From: NORP240 sp965222175
GTDB lineage: Bacteria; Pseudomonadota; Gammaproteobacteria; Pseudomonadales; Pseudohongiellaceae
Assembly (NCBI GenBank): GCA_965222175.1
Contig: OZ244938.1
Span: 1,860,001 to 1,924,000 of the forward strand
Direction: 5' to 3'
DNA length: 64,000 nucleotides
Shown: positions 1 to 9,102 of the stretch, in pieces
How positions within the stretch are numbered: position 1 is the stretch's first letter
Layout of the letters: every line of letters starts with the position of its first letter
Notes under the pieces: model-generated
The model's database searches: none
What the model saw: only the letters and a program-made list of their open reading frames with translations
What the model was told of the DNA's origin: nothing
Made by a program: the position numbers and the translations under genes

Positions 1-317
1 TCAATCTGGTGCTGCCCAAGGTAGAGAACAATCCCCAGCAGGGGATCCAGATTACCATCAGCAACATCGACCGCGTTGCCAGTGCTCGCCTGGATGAAGC
101 GATAGAAAACCCGACACCCATCACGGTGATCTACCGAATCTACCTTGCCGGGGATCTCACCGGTCCGGCTGTGGATCCTCCTGACCAGCTGACCATTCAC
201 AGCGCGGTAACCGACAAGCGGCAGTGCGTCGCGCAGGCCCGCAGCTTCGATGTGATCAACCGGATATTCCCCAACATCACCTACAACAGCGCAACCTTCC
301 CCGGACTGATTCGATAA
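1..317 (+). CDS. Phage tail protein, DUF1833-like (5' truncated by the window)
   Basis: The reading frame is open to the left edge, so the N-terminus lies outside the window. About 105 C-terminal residues are visible, a compact beta-rich stretch with motifs such as VIYRIYLAG and ending NSATFPGLIR. The size, the sequence style and the position directly before an NlpC/P60 peptidase and a TipJ-type protein match the DUF1833 minor tail proteins of siphophage tail modules. Its stop overlaps the next start (TAATG), which suggests translational coupling. The family assignment rests mainly on context; only the C-terminal part can be judged. Confidence 0.6.
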   Translation, partial: NLVLPKVENNPQQGIQITISNIDRVASARLDEAIENPTPITVIYRIYLAGDLTGPAVDPPDQLTIHSAVTDKRQCVAQARSFDVINRIFPNITYNSATFPGLIR

Positions 318-748
318 TGGATTTTCACGACGCTGATACCCTGATTCGCCAGTACGTCGGCAGACCGTTTAAAGCGGGAGCCCACGGCCCCGAGTACTTC
401 GACTGCTATGGCCTGGTGTGGCACCTGGCCAAGACCCACGGTGACACACTGCTGCCCCGGTTCGATGACGAGAACTACCAGCTTGCGCGAATCAAGGCAA
501 CGATAGAAGGCCAGGCACTCAGCGATGACTGGGAGCAGGTCGACGAGCCGCAAGACTTTGATTCGGTGCTGCTGCAAAGGAACCCGACAGAGGCGTACCA
601 CGTCGGCGCCTACCTGTGCCTGGGCGACGCCAGCAAGGGCAGGGTGCTTCATGCAATGCCAGGCCATGGCGTTGTCTGCAGCGATTTCCAGGGGCTCAGC
701 CGCATGGGGTTCAAGAGAATCGAGTTTTACCGCTATGTATGTCGTTGA
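317..748 (+). CDS. NlpC/P60-like phage tail peptidase
   Basis: A 143-residue protein starting at the ATG that overlaps the upstream stop. It has the NlpC/P60 catalytic layout: a cysteine in YFDCYGLVW near residue 34, a histidine in AYHVGAYLC near residue 95, and a further histidine in LHAMPGHGV. Proteins of this family in tail modules (lambda gpK is the classical relative) sit at the tail tip and are thought to cut peptidoglycan peptides during DNA entry. The next gene starts inside its last codons (14-base overlap). Function is inferred from family and position. Confidence 0.82.
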   Translation: MDFHDADTLIRQYVGRPFKAGAHGPEYFDCYGLVWHLAKTHGDTLLPRFDDENYQLARIKATIEGQALSDDWEQVDEPQDFDSVLLQRNPTEAYHVGAYLCLGDASKGRVLHAMPGHGVVCSDFQGLSRMGFKRIEFYRYVCR

Positions 749-3700
749 ACACCCCAACCCGTTTAACCTTGAAGAAACACGCCAGATTCCAATCGAGCCC
801 GGGGAGTCCCTGCAGGACTGGGTAGCGCGCACCTACGCCGGCAGAGTGGACCAGCTCGCGTACATCTACTACGATGGGCAGATTCTCCGGGCCGATTCCT
901 TCCCTCACTACCGCGCACACCCACAGCTCACACCTCATGCGGTATGTCGGCCCGGAGATCCCTTCACCATCCTGGCCACCGCGCTGTCGGTTGTCTCCAT
1001 CGCGGCGGTTGCTCTGATTCCGGATCCGCCTGACGTCTCTGATCGTGACGTCAGCCCGACCTACAATCTTGCGGCCCAGCAGAACAGTGCCCGACTTGGC
1101 GCGAACGTGCCGATCCAGTACGGGCGCTGCCGAATCTGGCCCGACCTCATCGCGCAGCCTTACAGCACCTACAACAACAACGAGCAGTATGTGTACCAGC
1201 TGTTTTGCCTGGGTGCCGGTGAATTTTCCGTCGGCAACCTGCAGATCGAAGACACGGACGTAACCAGCTTCGATGAGATCAGCTACGAGTACTACTACAA
1301 CCAGCCGGTGACGCTGTTCCCCACGGACGTGGAAACCAGCGTAGAAGTCGCCGAGCAGGTGCTGAGCACCAGCAACACCGGTCCCTTTTCAGCCAACAGC
1401 AGTGGCACGACAGCCAATCGGATTGAGATTGATATCGTCTTTCCCCAAGGTCTGCACCGCGCCAGATCCAGTGGCGATATCGACTCGCAGACGGTCAACG
1501 TGATCGCCGAGTACCGCGCCATCCCGCCGGGATCCTGGCAGACCCTGGTAGACACCAACGTAACCCGGGCAGATCGCACACCCCAGCGCCTGACGTTCGG
1601 TGCCGATGTAACACCCGGCCGGTACGAAGTGCGGGTGCGGCGCGGGGACGCGGAAAGCTCCGGGCCCAAACTGTACAACCGGTGCCAGTGGCAGGCCATG
1701 CGGGCCTACCTGGAAGACGATGCCATCACCTACGATGACGTGACGGTGCTGGCAGTCCGGGCAAAGGCCACCGGCAACCTGACGGAGCTGAGCAGGAAGC
1801 GCTTCAACGTGGTGGCCACCAGGAAGCTGCCGATCTATTCGGGCAGCTGGTCCTCACCAACAGCCACCCGCGCGCTCGCCTGGGCACTTGCCGATATCGT
1901 CCGCGCGGAATACGGCGCCGACCAGGTGGACGCTCGCCTCGATATCTCTGCCCTGTCCACCCTCAACAGCACCTGGTCGAGCGCCGGGGACGAATTCAAC
2001 TACCGTTTCGACACCCGCGTGACACTGTGGGAAGCGCTCAAGATCGCAGCCCGGGCCGGCAGGGCGTACCCGGTGCGCAACAATAACGTGATTTCCTTCG
2101 TCCGTGATGAGGCCACCACCACGCCCACGGCACTGTTCAACCGGCACAACATCGTCAGGGACACCTTCAGGGTCGAGTACTCCCTCACCGGCGAAGACGA
2201 GCACGATGCCATCACCGCCATCTACATCGACCCGGACAACGACTACAAGGAAAAGCAGGTTCTTTGCCAGCCGGCCGGCAGCAGCGCCGCCAACCCGAAA
2301 GACCTGCGCTATCCTGGAATCACGGACCGTGACCAGGCCTGGCGGCTCGGGATGTACGATGCCGAGGCCATGATAAAGCGACGGAAGGTGGCGCGGTTCG
2401 AGACGGAGCTGGAAGGGCTGATCCCGCAAAAGGGCGATCTGATCACGGTCGCTAACGAAGATTTCAACCTGACCCAGGGCAGTGAGCTGATCTATGCCAG
2501 TGGCACGACACTGCGTGTTGCACAGGATCTCGAGTGGACTGTGACCAGCCCGGCCACCACCTACGCCATCAGGCTGAGAAAGCCGAACGGCGACGTGGAC
2601 GGACCCAAGACCGTCACCCAGGGCGCCACGCCGAATGAATTGATCCTCGCCAGCGGGCTTTCCTGGACACCGAACACGGACGGGGAAGGGCAGCGGACCC
2701 TGGTGCAGTTCGGGCAGCTGGCGATCACCAACAGTGACTGGCTGCTGAACGAAATCAGGCCGCTGGGTGGCAACAAGGTGGCCCTGGCAGCGCTGAACTA
2801 TGTGTCGTCGGTTTACACCGTGGGTGTTGGCAGTGCCCCGTCTGAAGGCGCTGCTGCGCCTATTGCGGCGAATGATGACCAGCCGGTCATCGACTACCTG
2901 CTGCTGGAGAACACGACAGAGCCCGCCACGCTGCGTGTGGCATGGTCTCCTGCTGCCGGCGCCGACTACTACGTGGTGCAGTTTGCCGTCGATGCCAGCC
3001 CGCTGACGTGGATCCAGGTGAGGGAAACGACCGGCACCCTGGTTGAGTTCAAGGTGCCGGTGGGCACAATCTACGTGCGCGTGGCCGGTATTGGCAAAGT
3101 GCGCGGCGTATGGAAGCAGGATTCCATCGCGGCGCACTCCTACTCGGAGACCTCGCCCACGTCGCTTTCCGCAGTCGCCAGCCTGGTGCTGGCCAGCAAC
3201 GGGCAGTACCAGACGAACATTGTTTTCTCGTTCACCGAGCCAGGTGACGACCACCTGGTGGAAGCGTACGAAGCCCAGTACCAGCTGGCCCGGCACAATG
3301 GTGTCTGGCAGCCCCTGTACTACTCCAAGGAGACCACGCACGAATTCCGCACAGCCGAGATCGGAGAACACCAGTTCCGGGTGCGGTCGGTCTATGTGCC
3401 TGGCCACGTGTATTCCGACTGGGCAGAAACCCAGGTCATCACACTGGGCACCTTCACGAGCCTGACCACCATCGGCCTGGCGGATCCGGTTGACCCCACG
3501 CTGTTCATCAGCGCCGACGAAGACTTCAAAACGGCACAGATTCGTGTGCGGGTGGGCTACAACGACACCGCCAGCCCGGAGCAGGCGCTGCCGGAACAGT
3601 TCGCCATCTTCTACTCAGCCGAGCCCTATCCCAATGCACTGGAGTCCACTACCGATTCCGGCGGCAAGATCTATCTGGATCCGCAAGAAACAACCATCCT

Positions 3701-4343
3701 GGGCAGCTTCCAGCTGACGGTTGCACCAGGCAGTACCACCAAGAACATCCGGTACACCGACCCAGGCGGGAACATCGACTTCGACCTGTCCGGGATGTGG
3801 TGGGTCTCCGTGGTGCCGGCAGCCGGCAGCCCATCAAGTGGCAGCCGCTACTTCAAGGTTTTCGAGTCGAGCTCCACCGAGATTATCTTGCCACCTGGTG
3901 ACGAGCTTACCTTCACACCACAGGCCGGTGACACCATCAACGTGCTGGAGCTGTCCTGGCACGATGCCCGGCTGGATGAGTTTAAGCTGGCGTTTGCCAA
4001 CGGTGAGGTGATCAAGCACCAGGGCATCGACTACGACGGGGACTACTACCTGGACGTCGACACGCGCGGCGCCGAAGGCACCAGCCAGGGCAGCCAGGGG
4101 AACACCACAATCCACTACTTCCCGGCACCAGGACCTGGCACTAATATCGTGCTCATCGATGCCGCAGAATTTCAGGAAGTCGATGGCGCGTTCGAGTACG
4201 CCGGGAACATCGACCTGGTTGTGCCGGCAGCCTTCAGCTGGGCAAGCGTCAGCTGTGGATTCTTCCGTAAAGCCAGCAAGGATGGTCCCAGCGCCTACGT
4301 GCGCAGCAACATCGTTCCACTCGTCATTGGGGGTCCTTACTAA
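735..4343 (+). CDS. TipJ-type host-specificity tail tip protein
   Basis: A 1202-residue protein. The ATG at 735 (MYVVEHPNPF) was chosen because the frame further upstream merely overlaps the peptidase gene out of frame. Near residues 75-95 is a hydrophobic stretch (TILATALSVVSIAAVAL), as found in lambda gpJ/TipJ family proteins, followed by a long receptor-binding platform region with YNLAAQQNSARLGANVPIQYG typical of this family's core. The second half contains fibronectin-III-like blocks (for example PATLRVAWSPAAGADYYVVQ). It would form the tail-tip hub and central fibre that recognises the host. It follows the NlpC peptidase and precedes a fibre-like protein. Confidence 0.85.
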   Translation: MYVVEHPNPFNLEETRQIPIEPGESLQDWVARTYAGRVDQLAYIYYDGQILRADSFPHYRAHPQLTPHAVCRPGDPFTILATALSVVSIAAVALIPDPPDVSDRDVSPTYNLAAQQNSARLGANVPIQYGRCRIWPDLIAQPYSTYNNNEQYVYQLFCLGAGEFSVGNLQIEDTDVTSFDEISYEYYYNQPVTLFPTDVETSVEVAEQVLSTSNTGPFSANSSGTTANRIEIDIVFPQGLHRARSSGDIDSQTVNVIAEYRAIPPGSWQTLVDTNVTRADRTPQRLTFGADVTPGRYEVRVRRGDAESSGPKLYNRCQWQAMRAYLEDDAITYDDVTVLAVRAKATGNLTELSRKRFNVVATRKLPIYSGSWSSPTATRALAWALADIVRAEYGADQVDARLDISALSTLNSTWSSAGDEFNYRFDTRVTLWEALKIAARAGRAYPVRNNNVISFVRDEATTTPTALFNRHNIVRDTFRVEYSLTGEDEHDAITAIYIDPDNDYKEKQVLCQPAGSSAANPKDLRYPGITDRDQAWRLGMYDAEAMIKRRKVARFETELEGLIPQKGDLITVANEDFNLTQGSELIYASGTTLRVAQDLEWTVTSPATTYAIRLRKPNGDVDGPKTVTQGATPNELILASGLSWTPNTDGEGQRTLVQFGQLAITNSDWLLNEIRPLGGNKVALAALNYVSSVYTVGVGSAPSEGAAAPIAANDDQPVIDYLLLENTTEPATLRVAWSPAAGADYYVVQFAVDASPLTWIQVRETTGTLVEFKVPVGTIYVRVAGIGKVRGVWKQDSIAAHSYSETSPTSLSAVASLVLASNGQYQTNIVFSFTEPGDDHLVEAYEAQYQLARHNGVWQPLYYSKETTHEFRTAEIGEHQFRVRSVYVPGHVYSDWAETQVITLGTFTSLTTIGLADPVDPTLFISADEDFKTAQIRVRVGYNDTASPEQALPEQFAIFYSAEPYPNALESTTDSGGKIYLDPQETTILGSFQLTVAPGSTTKNIRYTDPGGNIDFDLSGMWWVSVVPAAGSPSSGSRYFKVFESSSTEIILPPGDELTFTPQAGDTINVLELSWHDARLDEFKLAFANGEVIKHQGIDYDGDYYLDVDTRGAEGTSQGSQGNTTIHYFPAPGPGTNIVLIDAAEFQEVDGAFEYAGNIDLVVPAAFSWASVSCGFFRKASKDGPSAYVRSNIVPLVIGGPY

Positions 4344-6169
4344 TGAGCATTTCGCGTGGCGATTACTCCATCGGGATGAGCTCAGGCCTGCTGCCAACTC
4401 AGGACGAGGACGAAGGCAGCCTGCCACCGTTCCCGCAGGAGTCCAGCAACGTCGACGATTTGATCGCCTACCTGGTCGACAAATTCACCGACGTTGAGAC
4501 AGTCCTGCAGGGCAAGGTCGACAAAGAAGGGATAATCACCGAGATCCAGTACAACGACCAGGGGATCAAGATCCAGGCAGAAGAAATCGTGCTGGTGGGC
4601 GCAGTCACTATTGCTCAGATCATCAACGAGCAGAACGGCACAACCACCGGCCAGGTCGATGCCGCCATTACGCGCATTGTCGGTGATCGGATCCAGACCG
4701 GCACCATCCAGTCGAACAACTACAGCAGCTCCGAAGGCACCGCGTTCGATCTCGATTCCGGGCAGCTGATCGTCGGTGGCAGCGCGGATCCCGTCATGTA
4801 CTTTGATGGCACAGGTAATGCCACATTCAGCGGCACCGTCGAGGCGGCCCTGCTGGCATCCAGTGGCTTCCTGGCAAGCCCAAGCACCGAAGGGGTCGGT
4901 ATCGATCTCAACAACGAGCTGGTTTATTTCGGTGGCGAGGCGGACTGGTCGCTGTACTACGACGGGGCCGGCAACCTGCAGATCGATGGCACCCTGGTCG
5001 CCGGCCTCATTCAGTCGCCGGACTGGTCACCGAGTGACGGCATGCAGATCAACCTGACGGCCGGCACGCTGCGAATCGGTGGCAGCTCCAACAGCAACCT
5101 GTACTACGACGGCGCCGGCAACCTGGAAGTGACGGGGGATATCACCGGCAACTCCCAGATTGCACCTGGTGTTTTCATCGATGGCACCAGCAACGATATC
5201 GGTGATCTGTCTGATCATGCCGATACGACCGGCGCGAATCCGCACAACACCTCGCTGTCCCAGATCAACGGTGACCTGTCCGATATCGACAACGGCGGTG
5301 GCTTTTTCAAAACCGACGCCAACGAGGTCACCGGCGCCGGCCGCGCGTACGAGGCCCTGGACTCGTCTTTTGACTACATTCGGGCACTGAGTACTCAGAA
5401 GATTGTCGTCTCAGGCAGCAATCCCAGTTCCGGCATGGTCATCGATGACGACGGGCTGCGCGGGTACAAATCGGGATCCCTGACTATCGAGATCCCCACC
5501 GATGCGACGGCCACGACATTCAGTGGCGATATCGTCACGTCTGGGCAGATGAAGGCAACCGGTACCACCAACGAGACCAGCTCCGGAGTCGATGCTGCCA
5601 TCGTCGGTGTGCAGGGGGCCAATGACTGCGCCGTGTTCGGCTTCGGGACGACCGGGATCTATGGCTACGGCACCGCACCGGGTGCCGGTGTCTACGGGTT
5701 TGTTTTCGATGCGACCAGCACGGTGGGTGCCGGCGTCCAGGGGACGGCGCAGTTCAGGGGGGACTGGGGTGGTGTGTTCGAGAACCTTGGCAGCAGCCCG
5801 GGCAGCGGCAGCACCCGCAACGGTGCGCTGTGGGTGAAGGATGAATCTCAGTTCGACGGCGAAGTGACTATCGCCGATGACCTGATCGTCAACGACGACG
5901 TTTACCTGGGCAGCAGCAGCGTGGACAGCGTAGCTATCGGTGGTGCCACCATGACCGGCGGGGCAAACCTGTCAATCAAGGAAGGATCCTCTGGCAGCCA
6001 GATCGCCGGGCAGATCAGCCTGTGGGGTGACTCCTTTTCAGGTGAAACCATGCTGGGCATTATTTCCGAGATCGATCTGGACAGTGGCAGCTACAGCCCC
6101 AGCTTCAACCGGCGGTTCAGAATGAGCTACAACGGCACGGATATTTATTTGTACGGGACAACAGCATGA
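4343..6169 (+). CDS. Phage tail fibre-like protein with repeated YYDGAGN modules
   Basis: A 608-residue protein starting in a TAATG overlap with the tail tip gene. The N-terminal ~110 residues could be the attachment part, including a short helical segment (VDDLIAYLVDKFTDVETVL). The middle carries three related modules of about 60-65 residues, each containing a variant of LYYDGAGNLxxxGT preceded by a LxIGG or VYFGG strand; the copies start near residues 150, 205 and 250. The rest is Gly/Ser/Thr/Asp-rich beta sequence with no hydrophobic segments. This is the composition of trimeric fibre shafts. No receptor-binding or chaperone domain was recognised at the C-terminus. Role in host attachment is inferred. 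Confidence 0.65.
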   Translation: MSISRGDYSIGMSSGLLPTQDEDEGSLPPFPQESSNVDDLIAYLVDKFTDVETVLQGKVDKEGIITEIQYNDQGIKIQAEEIVLVGAVTIAQIINEQNGTTTGQVDAAITRIVGDRIQTGTIQSNNYSSSEGTAFDLDSGQLIVGGSADPVMYFDGTGNATFSGTVEAALLASSGFLASPSTEGVGIDLNNELVYFGGEADWSLYYDGAGNLQIDGTLVAGLIQSPDWSPSDGMQINLTAGTLRIGGSSNSNLYYDGAGNLEVTGDITGNSQIAPGVFIDGTSNDIGDLSDHADTTGANPHNTSLSQINGDLSDIDNGGGFFKTDANEVTGAGRAYEALDSSFDYIRALSTQKIVVSGSNPSSGMVIDDDGLRGYKSGSLTIEIPTDATATTFSGDIVTSGQMKATGTTNETSSGVDAAIVGVQGANDCAVFGFGTTGIYGYGTAPGAGVYGFVFDATSTVGAGVQGTAQFRGDWGGVFENLGSSPGSGSTRNGALWVKDESQFDGEVTIADDLIVNDDVYLGSSSVDSVAIGGATMTGGANLSIKEGSSGSQIAGQISLWGDSFSGETMLGIISEIDLDSGSYSPSFNRRFRMSYNGTDIYLYGTTA

Positions 6170-6771
6170 CAACCTTCAAAGAAATCGAGATTCCAGCCCG
6201 ACGCGCCCGCTACTACCTCTCAGGGTTCAGCCACAGCGTCGAGGCCCGTGAAGTAAACGTCAGTATTGGTATTGGTAGCGAAGTGGACGGCCAGGTCGTG
6301 ATGGAGCCAGGCTCGGTGCGCAATGTGCGGATCAGCGGCGAGGATTACGACGAGCTCCTGTCGGCCTCACCGGAGTGGGCACCTGGTAAGCCGGCCGGCA
6401 AGTTCCGGCCCGAGGATCTGCTGGCCTTCGTGTTCATCGTTGAATCCAGGCACGAGGGAGAGTTTGAGCGCAACAGGGTCACGCGGCAGGAGCAGGAAAA
6501 GCAGGCCCAGATCGAAGCCGAGAAGCGCCGTGCAAAGCGCCAGGAGCTGATCGACAACGCCAACGAGGAAACCCGGCAAGCGCTGAAGGCGAAGCGGCAG
6601 CGCGTTCTCGAGCGCCAGCAGGATGAGCGGGTCAAGAAAGAACTGATCGTGCAGTCACCCCAGCGTCAGGCCGAAAAGGAGAAGTTGCGGCAGCAGGTCA
6701 AGAGCGGAATCAATGCCAAGGCGCTAAAGCGATTTGGTGAAAAACAGCAGAAATCAACCGGAGAAAACTAG
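6166..6771 (+). CDS. Hypothetical phage protein with long charged coiled coil
   Basis: A 201-residue protein overlapping the previous gene by ATGA. The first ~105 residues look like a small beta-rich domain (FKEIEIPARRARYYLSGFSH). Residues ~110-195 are almost all Arg, Lys, Glu and Gln (RVTRQEQEKQAQIEAEKRRA), predicting a long helix or coiled coil. I do not recognise a family. In its position after the fibre gene it could be a fibre-associated or assembly protein, but that is only context. Confidence 0.6.
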   Translation: MTTFKEIEIPARRARYYLSGFSHSVEAREVNVSIGIGSEVDGQVVMEPGSVRNVRISGEDYDELLSASPEWAPGKPAGKFRPEDLLAFVFIVESRHEGEFERNRVTRQEQEKQAQIEAEKRRAKRQELIDNANEETRQALKAKRQRVLERQQDERVKKELIVQSPQRQAEKEKLRQQVKSGINAKALKRFGEKQQKSTGEN

Positions 6772-6773
6772 CG

Positions 6774-7007
6774 ATGGACCAGGAAACCTACGACAGGATT
6801 TGCCAGACGATCACCCGGATAACCCGGGAGGCCCTGGTGAACAACATCAACAATCGCATTACCCAGGAGCTGGCCACAGGCCTGCTGGTGAACATCAAGT
6901 CGGCACTGGAGCCCCAGCTGTTTGAGCTGATCAAGCCCGTTGAGACACAGGAGCAGGGTGACGATGCGGCTGAGCCCGAAGGAGAGGAAAGCGAATGGCA
7001 TCAATAA
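6774..7007 (+). CDS. Small hypothetical phage protein
   Basis: A 77-residue protein starting two bases after the upstream stop. It is amphipathic-helical in the first ~55 residues (ITRITREALVNNINNRITQE) with an acidic tail (DDAAEPEGEESEWHQ). No family is recognised. It overlaps the next gene by 13 bases, keeping the tightly packed arrangement of the module. Confidence 0.5.
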   Translation: MDQETYDRICQTITRITREALVNNINNRITQELATGLLVNIKSALEPQLFELIKPVETQEQGDDAAEPEGEESEWHQ

Positions 7008-7591
7008 CCGAATCAGTCAGAGAGCTGCAGCAGAAAGTTGCTGCCCTGACCGCCAGGATCGCTGGCCTGTACGACCACAGCCCCATCTACGCCATTTTCG
7101 GCAAGGTGGTGATGTACGGTTGCAAAGTCACCCAGGGAGCCAGCAGCCCGCTCGACATGACGATCAGACTGCAGGGGCAGGCAGCTGGTGACTCGACCTG
7201 GCTGAACCCACACGCCAGCGCCACGCCCACCTACCCGTATGAATTCACCAACCAGGCCCTGGGACCACTGAAAGGCATCTACCAGGAAGACACCACCGCC
7301 GAGGTGGCCACGGCCCCTGGTACCGGCCTGGGGCGATACGATATCGCCTACGTGTACGTGTCCAAGTCTGGCCCAGGCTTCGCCATCCAGACCGGCACCC
7401 CCAGCTCCGCAGTGAAATCAGATTTCGATTCGAACGGTCTGGCCACCGAAGACTACAACGCGGCATCACCTAACTTCGATCCGGCTCTGCCGGTCGGTGC
7501 GGTTCCGGTTGGTCGGATCTACGTCGGGCCAAACGTCACCCAAATTACCGACAGTGTGATCGCCGATATTCGCGTTTCACCCTCACTTTGA
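6995..7591 (+). CDS. Hypothetical phage structural protein
   Basis: A 198-residue protein; its ATG is preceded by the strong Shine-Dalgarno GGAGAGG within the end of the previous gene. A short N-terminal heptad helix (SITESVRELQQKVAALTARI) could trimerise, followed by a beta-rich body with Gly, Thr and Pro. Such an arrangement is common for fibre or tail-associated phage proteins, but I recognise no named family. The stop TGA overlaps the next ATG. Confidence 0.55.
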   Translation: MASITESVRELQQKVAALTARIAGLYDHSPIYAIFGKVVMYGCKVTQGASSPLDMTIRLQGQAAGDSTWLNPHASATPTYPYEFTNQALGPLKGIYQEDTTAEVATAPGTGLGRYDIAYVYVSKSGPGFAIQTGTPSSAVKSDFDSNGLATEDYNAASPNFDPALPVGAVPVGRIYVGPNVTQITDSVIADIRVSPSL

Positions 7592-7884
7592 TGGTGCGCG
7601 GCTCAACGACTGGCAGGGCACTGTTATCCTCTGGTAGCCTATGTCACAAATTCAGTGGGACCGAATTAAGGGCTACCGGCAAAATGGAATCACATCGCAA
7701 CTTGCCAAAATGGGTGAGAAAAATTAAAGACCATTTAACCCGATCTGGATCAAGCAGTGTAGACTTGGTGGTGGGTAAGAAAAGGGTCAAGCTTTCATCC
7801 GAAGACCTGGATCACCCGGAAAGCGAAGAGGTTTCTGAGCTTGAATCAATGGCAAAAAACGCCAGGGCCTCGAGGGTAAAATAG
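7591..7884 (+). CDS. Small basic hypothetical protein, last gene of the phage module
   Basis: A 97-residue frame whose ATG overlaps the upstream stop (TGATG), continuing the coupling seen throughout the module. An internal ATG at 7684 (MESHRNLPKW) gives a 66-residue alternative preceded by AAGGGC. The later part is basic then acidic (KKRVKLSSEDLDHPESEEV). The DNA becomes visibly more AT-rich from about 7.7 kb than the tail genes before it, so it may be a lysogeny-type accessory gene. No family recognised. Confidence 0.4.
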   Translation: MVRGSTTGRALLSSGSLCHKFSGTELRATGKMESHRNLPKWVRKIKDHLTRSGSSSVDLVVGKKRVKLSSEDLDHPESEEVSELESMAKNARASRVK

Positions 7885-8188
7885 GCACCCAATCAACTGT
7901 CTAAAACTAACCGGGCCCAGTGAATAAAAACAATGGGTTAAGTGGCGCTATTTTTTAAATTGAAATAGACAGCCGTTTTTTATTGTGCCTTTAATTCAAC
8001 AACTTACGGCGATTTCGAGCATACTGTTGCATCATGGGAGTGTGGGTCTGTGAACTGGACAAGATCTGTAACGGCTCCCAGGGTTGCCATGATGAATTGC
8101 TTGTTAAACCAGCCGAGATTCTATATTAAGTACCTGTAATTTTCAGTCACCGCGGTGACCGGAGTGCTGCTTGATTGAGGAGTTACCT
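7885..8188. other. AT-rich gap between the phage module and pncC
   Basis: About 300 bases without a convincing gene. It has several T-runs (near 7950 and 7976) but no clean terminator hairpin, and no tRNA or integrase was seen. If the phage module is a prophage, its right junction probably lies in or near this stretch. The last part contains the likely leader of pncC, with the Shine-Dalgarno GAGGAG just before its ATG. Confidence 0.5.
8146..8159. promoter_or_regulatory. 14-bp perfect palindrome upstream of pncC
   Basis: GTCACCGCGGTGAC reads identically on both strands and lies about 30 bases before the pncC start codon. It could be an operator or a chance palindrome; it does not match the CTG-N10-CAG LexA pattern. 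No binding protein can be named. Confidence 0.35.
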
Positions 8189-8710
8189 ATGACCCAGTCC
8201 ATCGAGGAAAATGTCAGGCACCTGGTTAAAGAGGTTGCCAACCGGTTTATCGAGCAGGACCTGGTACTGGCAACTGCCGAATCCTGTACCGGCGGCTGGA
8301 TTGCCCAGGTAGTGACGTCGTTACCGGGCAGTTCAAACTGGTTCGATTCCGGCTTCATCACCTATTCAAACCGGTCCAAGCAGCGTCTGTTGGGAGTACC
8401 GGCAGAACTGTTTGCCGACAACGGGCCGGGTGCGGTCAGCGAGGAAACTGTCAAGGCCATGGCCGGCGGCGCACTGACCAATTCGGCAGCCGACGTTGCT
8501 GTCGCCACCAGCGGCGTTGCCGGTCCCGATGGGGGCACGCCGGATAAACCGGTGGGCACCGTCTGGTTTGCCTGGGCTCATCGGGACGGCCGCAGCAAGG
8601 CCCGGGTACATCACTTCGAGGGTGACCGCTACAGTGTCCGCCTGCGCAGCGTCGAGCAGGCATTCAAGGGCATAGTCGAGCTGCTGGACACCACCATGCT
8701 GCCACGTTGA
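8189..8710 (+). CDS. pncC: Nicotinamide-nucleotide amidohydrolase (CinA C-terminal domain family)
   Basis: A 173-residue single-domain CinA-C protein. It deamidates nicotinamide mononucleotide to nicotinate mononucleotide in the pyridine nucleotide salvage cycle. The family signature ESCTGG (catalytic Ser near residue 32) is present, together with SNRSKQRLLGV (Lys near residue 64) and SGVAGPDGGTPDKPVGTVW. The ATG at 8189 with GAGGAG eight bases before is preferred to a TTG 18 bases upstream. As in many gammaproteobacteria it lies upstream of recA, though here about 1.2 kb of unusual DNA separates them. It lacks the N-terminal MoaB-like domain of full CinA. Confidence 0.95.
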   Translation: MTQSIEENVRHLVKEVANRFIEQDLVLATAESCTGGWIAQVVTSLPGSSNWFDSGFITYSNRSKQRLLGVPAELFADNGPGAVSEETVKAMAGGALTNSAADVAVATSGVAGPDGGTPDKPVGTVWFAWAHRDGRSKARVHHFEGDRYSVRLRSVEQAFKGIVELLDTTMLPR

Positions 8711-8826
8711 ACGCCCGGGGGACCTCTGATTAGTTATCGAAATACCCGGTCTGCCAGGTGAGTTCACTGACGAGGCGCCTTGCTGCCGGCATGCGTCAGT
8801 CTGTCAAGGCCAGATAACGACGGGTG

Positions 8827-8895
8827 GTGCCTCGGATTGAAAATACGTTGTGGGCCTCACCCAAAACCACCGAATAAAATTTCAAACCGAGGCAC
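8827..8895. repeat. Imperfect inverted repeat, 16-bp arms
   Basis: GTGCCTCGGATTGAAA (8827-8842) pairs with TTTCAAACCGAGGCAC (8880-8895) with one mismatch, enclosing 37 bases that hold a further small GC hairpin. It sits in the gene-free stretch 8711-9102 downstream of pncC. It could be a structured transcript end or a small mobile-element relic; there is no U-run typical of an intrinsic terminator. Confidence 0.5.
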
Positions 8896-9102
8896 GACCT
8901 AACGACGCCACTGGACCCGCCTGAAAGCCCCTGCGGGCGCGGCCTGTGGGGCACCACCGTGGTGTTGTCGCGCCAGGCAGGCGCGACGGCAGATTCCCTG
9001 TGCACGACGCTTCGCCGTGGCGCCCGACAATCTCCCGCCGGGCACTACTGGAAAAAAATCAGAGTTTCTTCAGGCTAAAGTTTGTTCGAGCAATGCCAAT
9101 AT

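Noticed and set aside
1854..3407. A 517-codon minus-strand frame opposite the tail tip gene
   Set aside because: It is antisense to a well-supported phage gene and has shadow-like composition without domains.
8142..8158. CTGTAATTTTCAG near pncC as a LexA box
   Set aside because: The spacing between CTG and CAG is seven bases, not ten.
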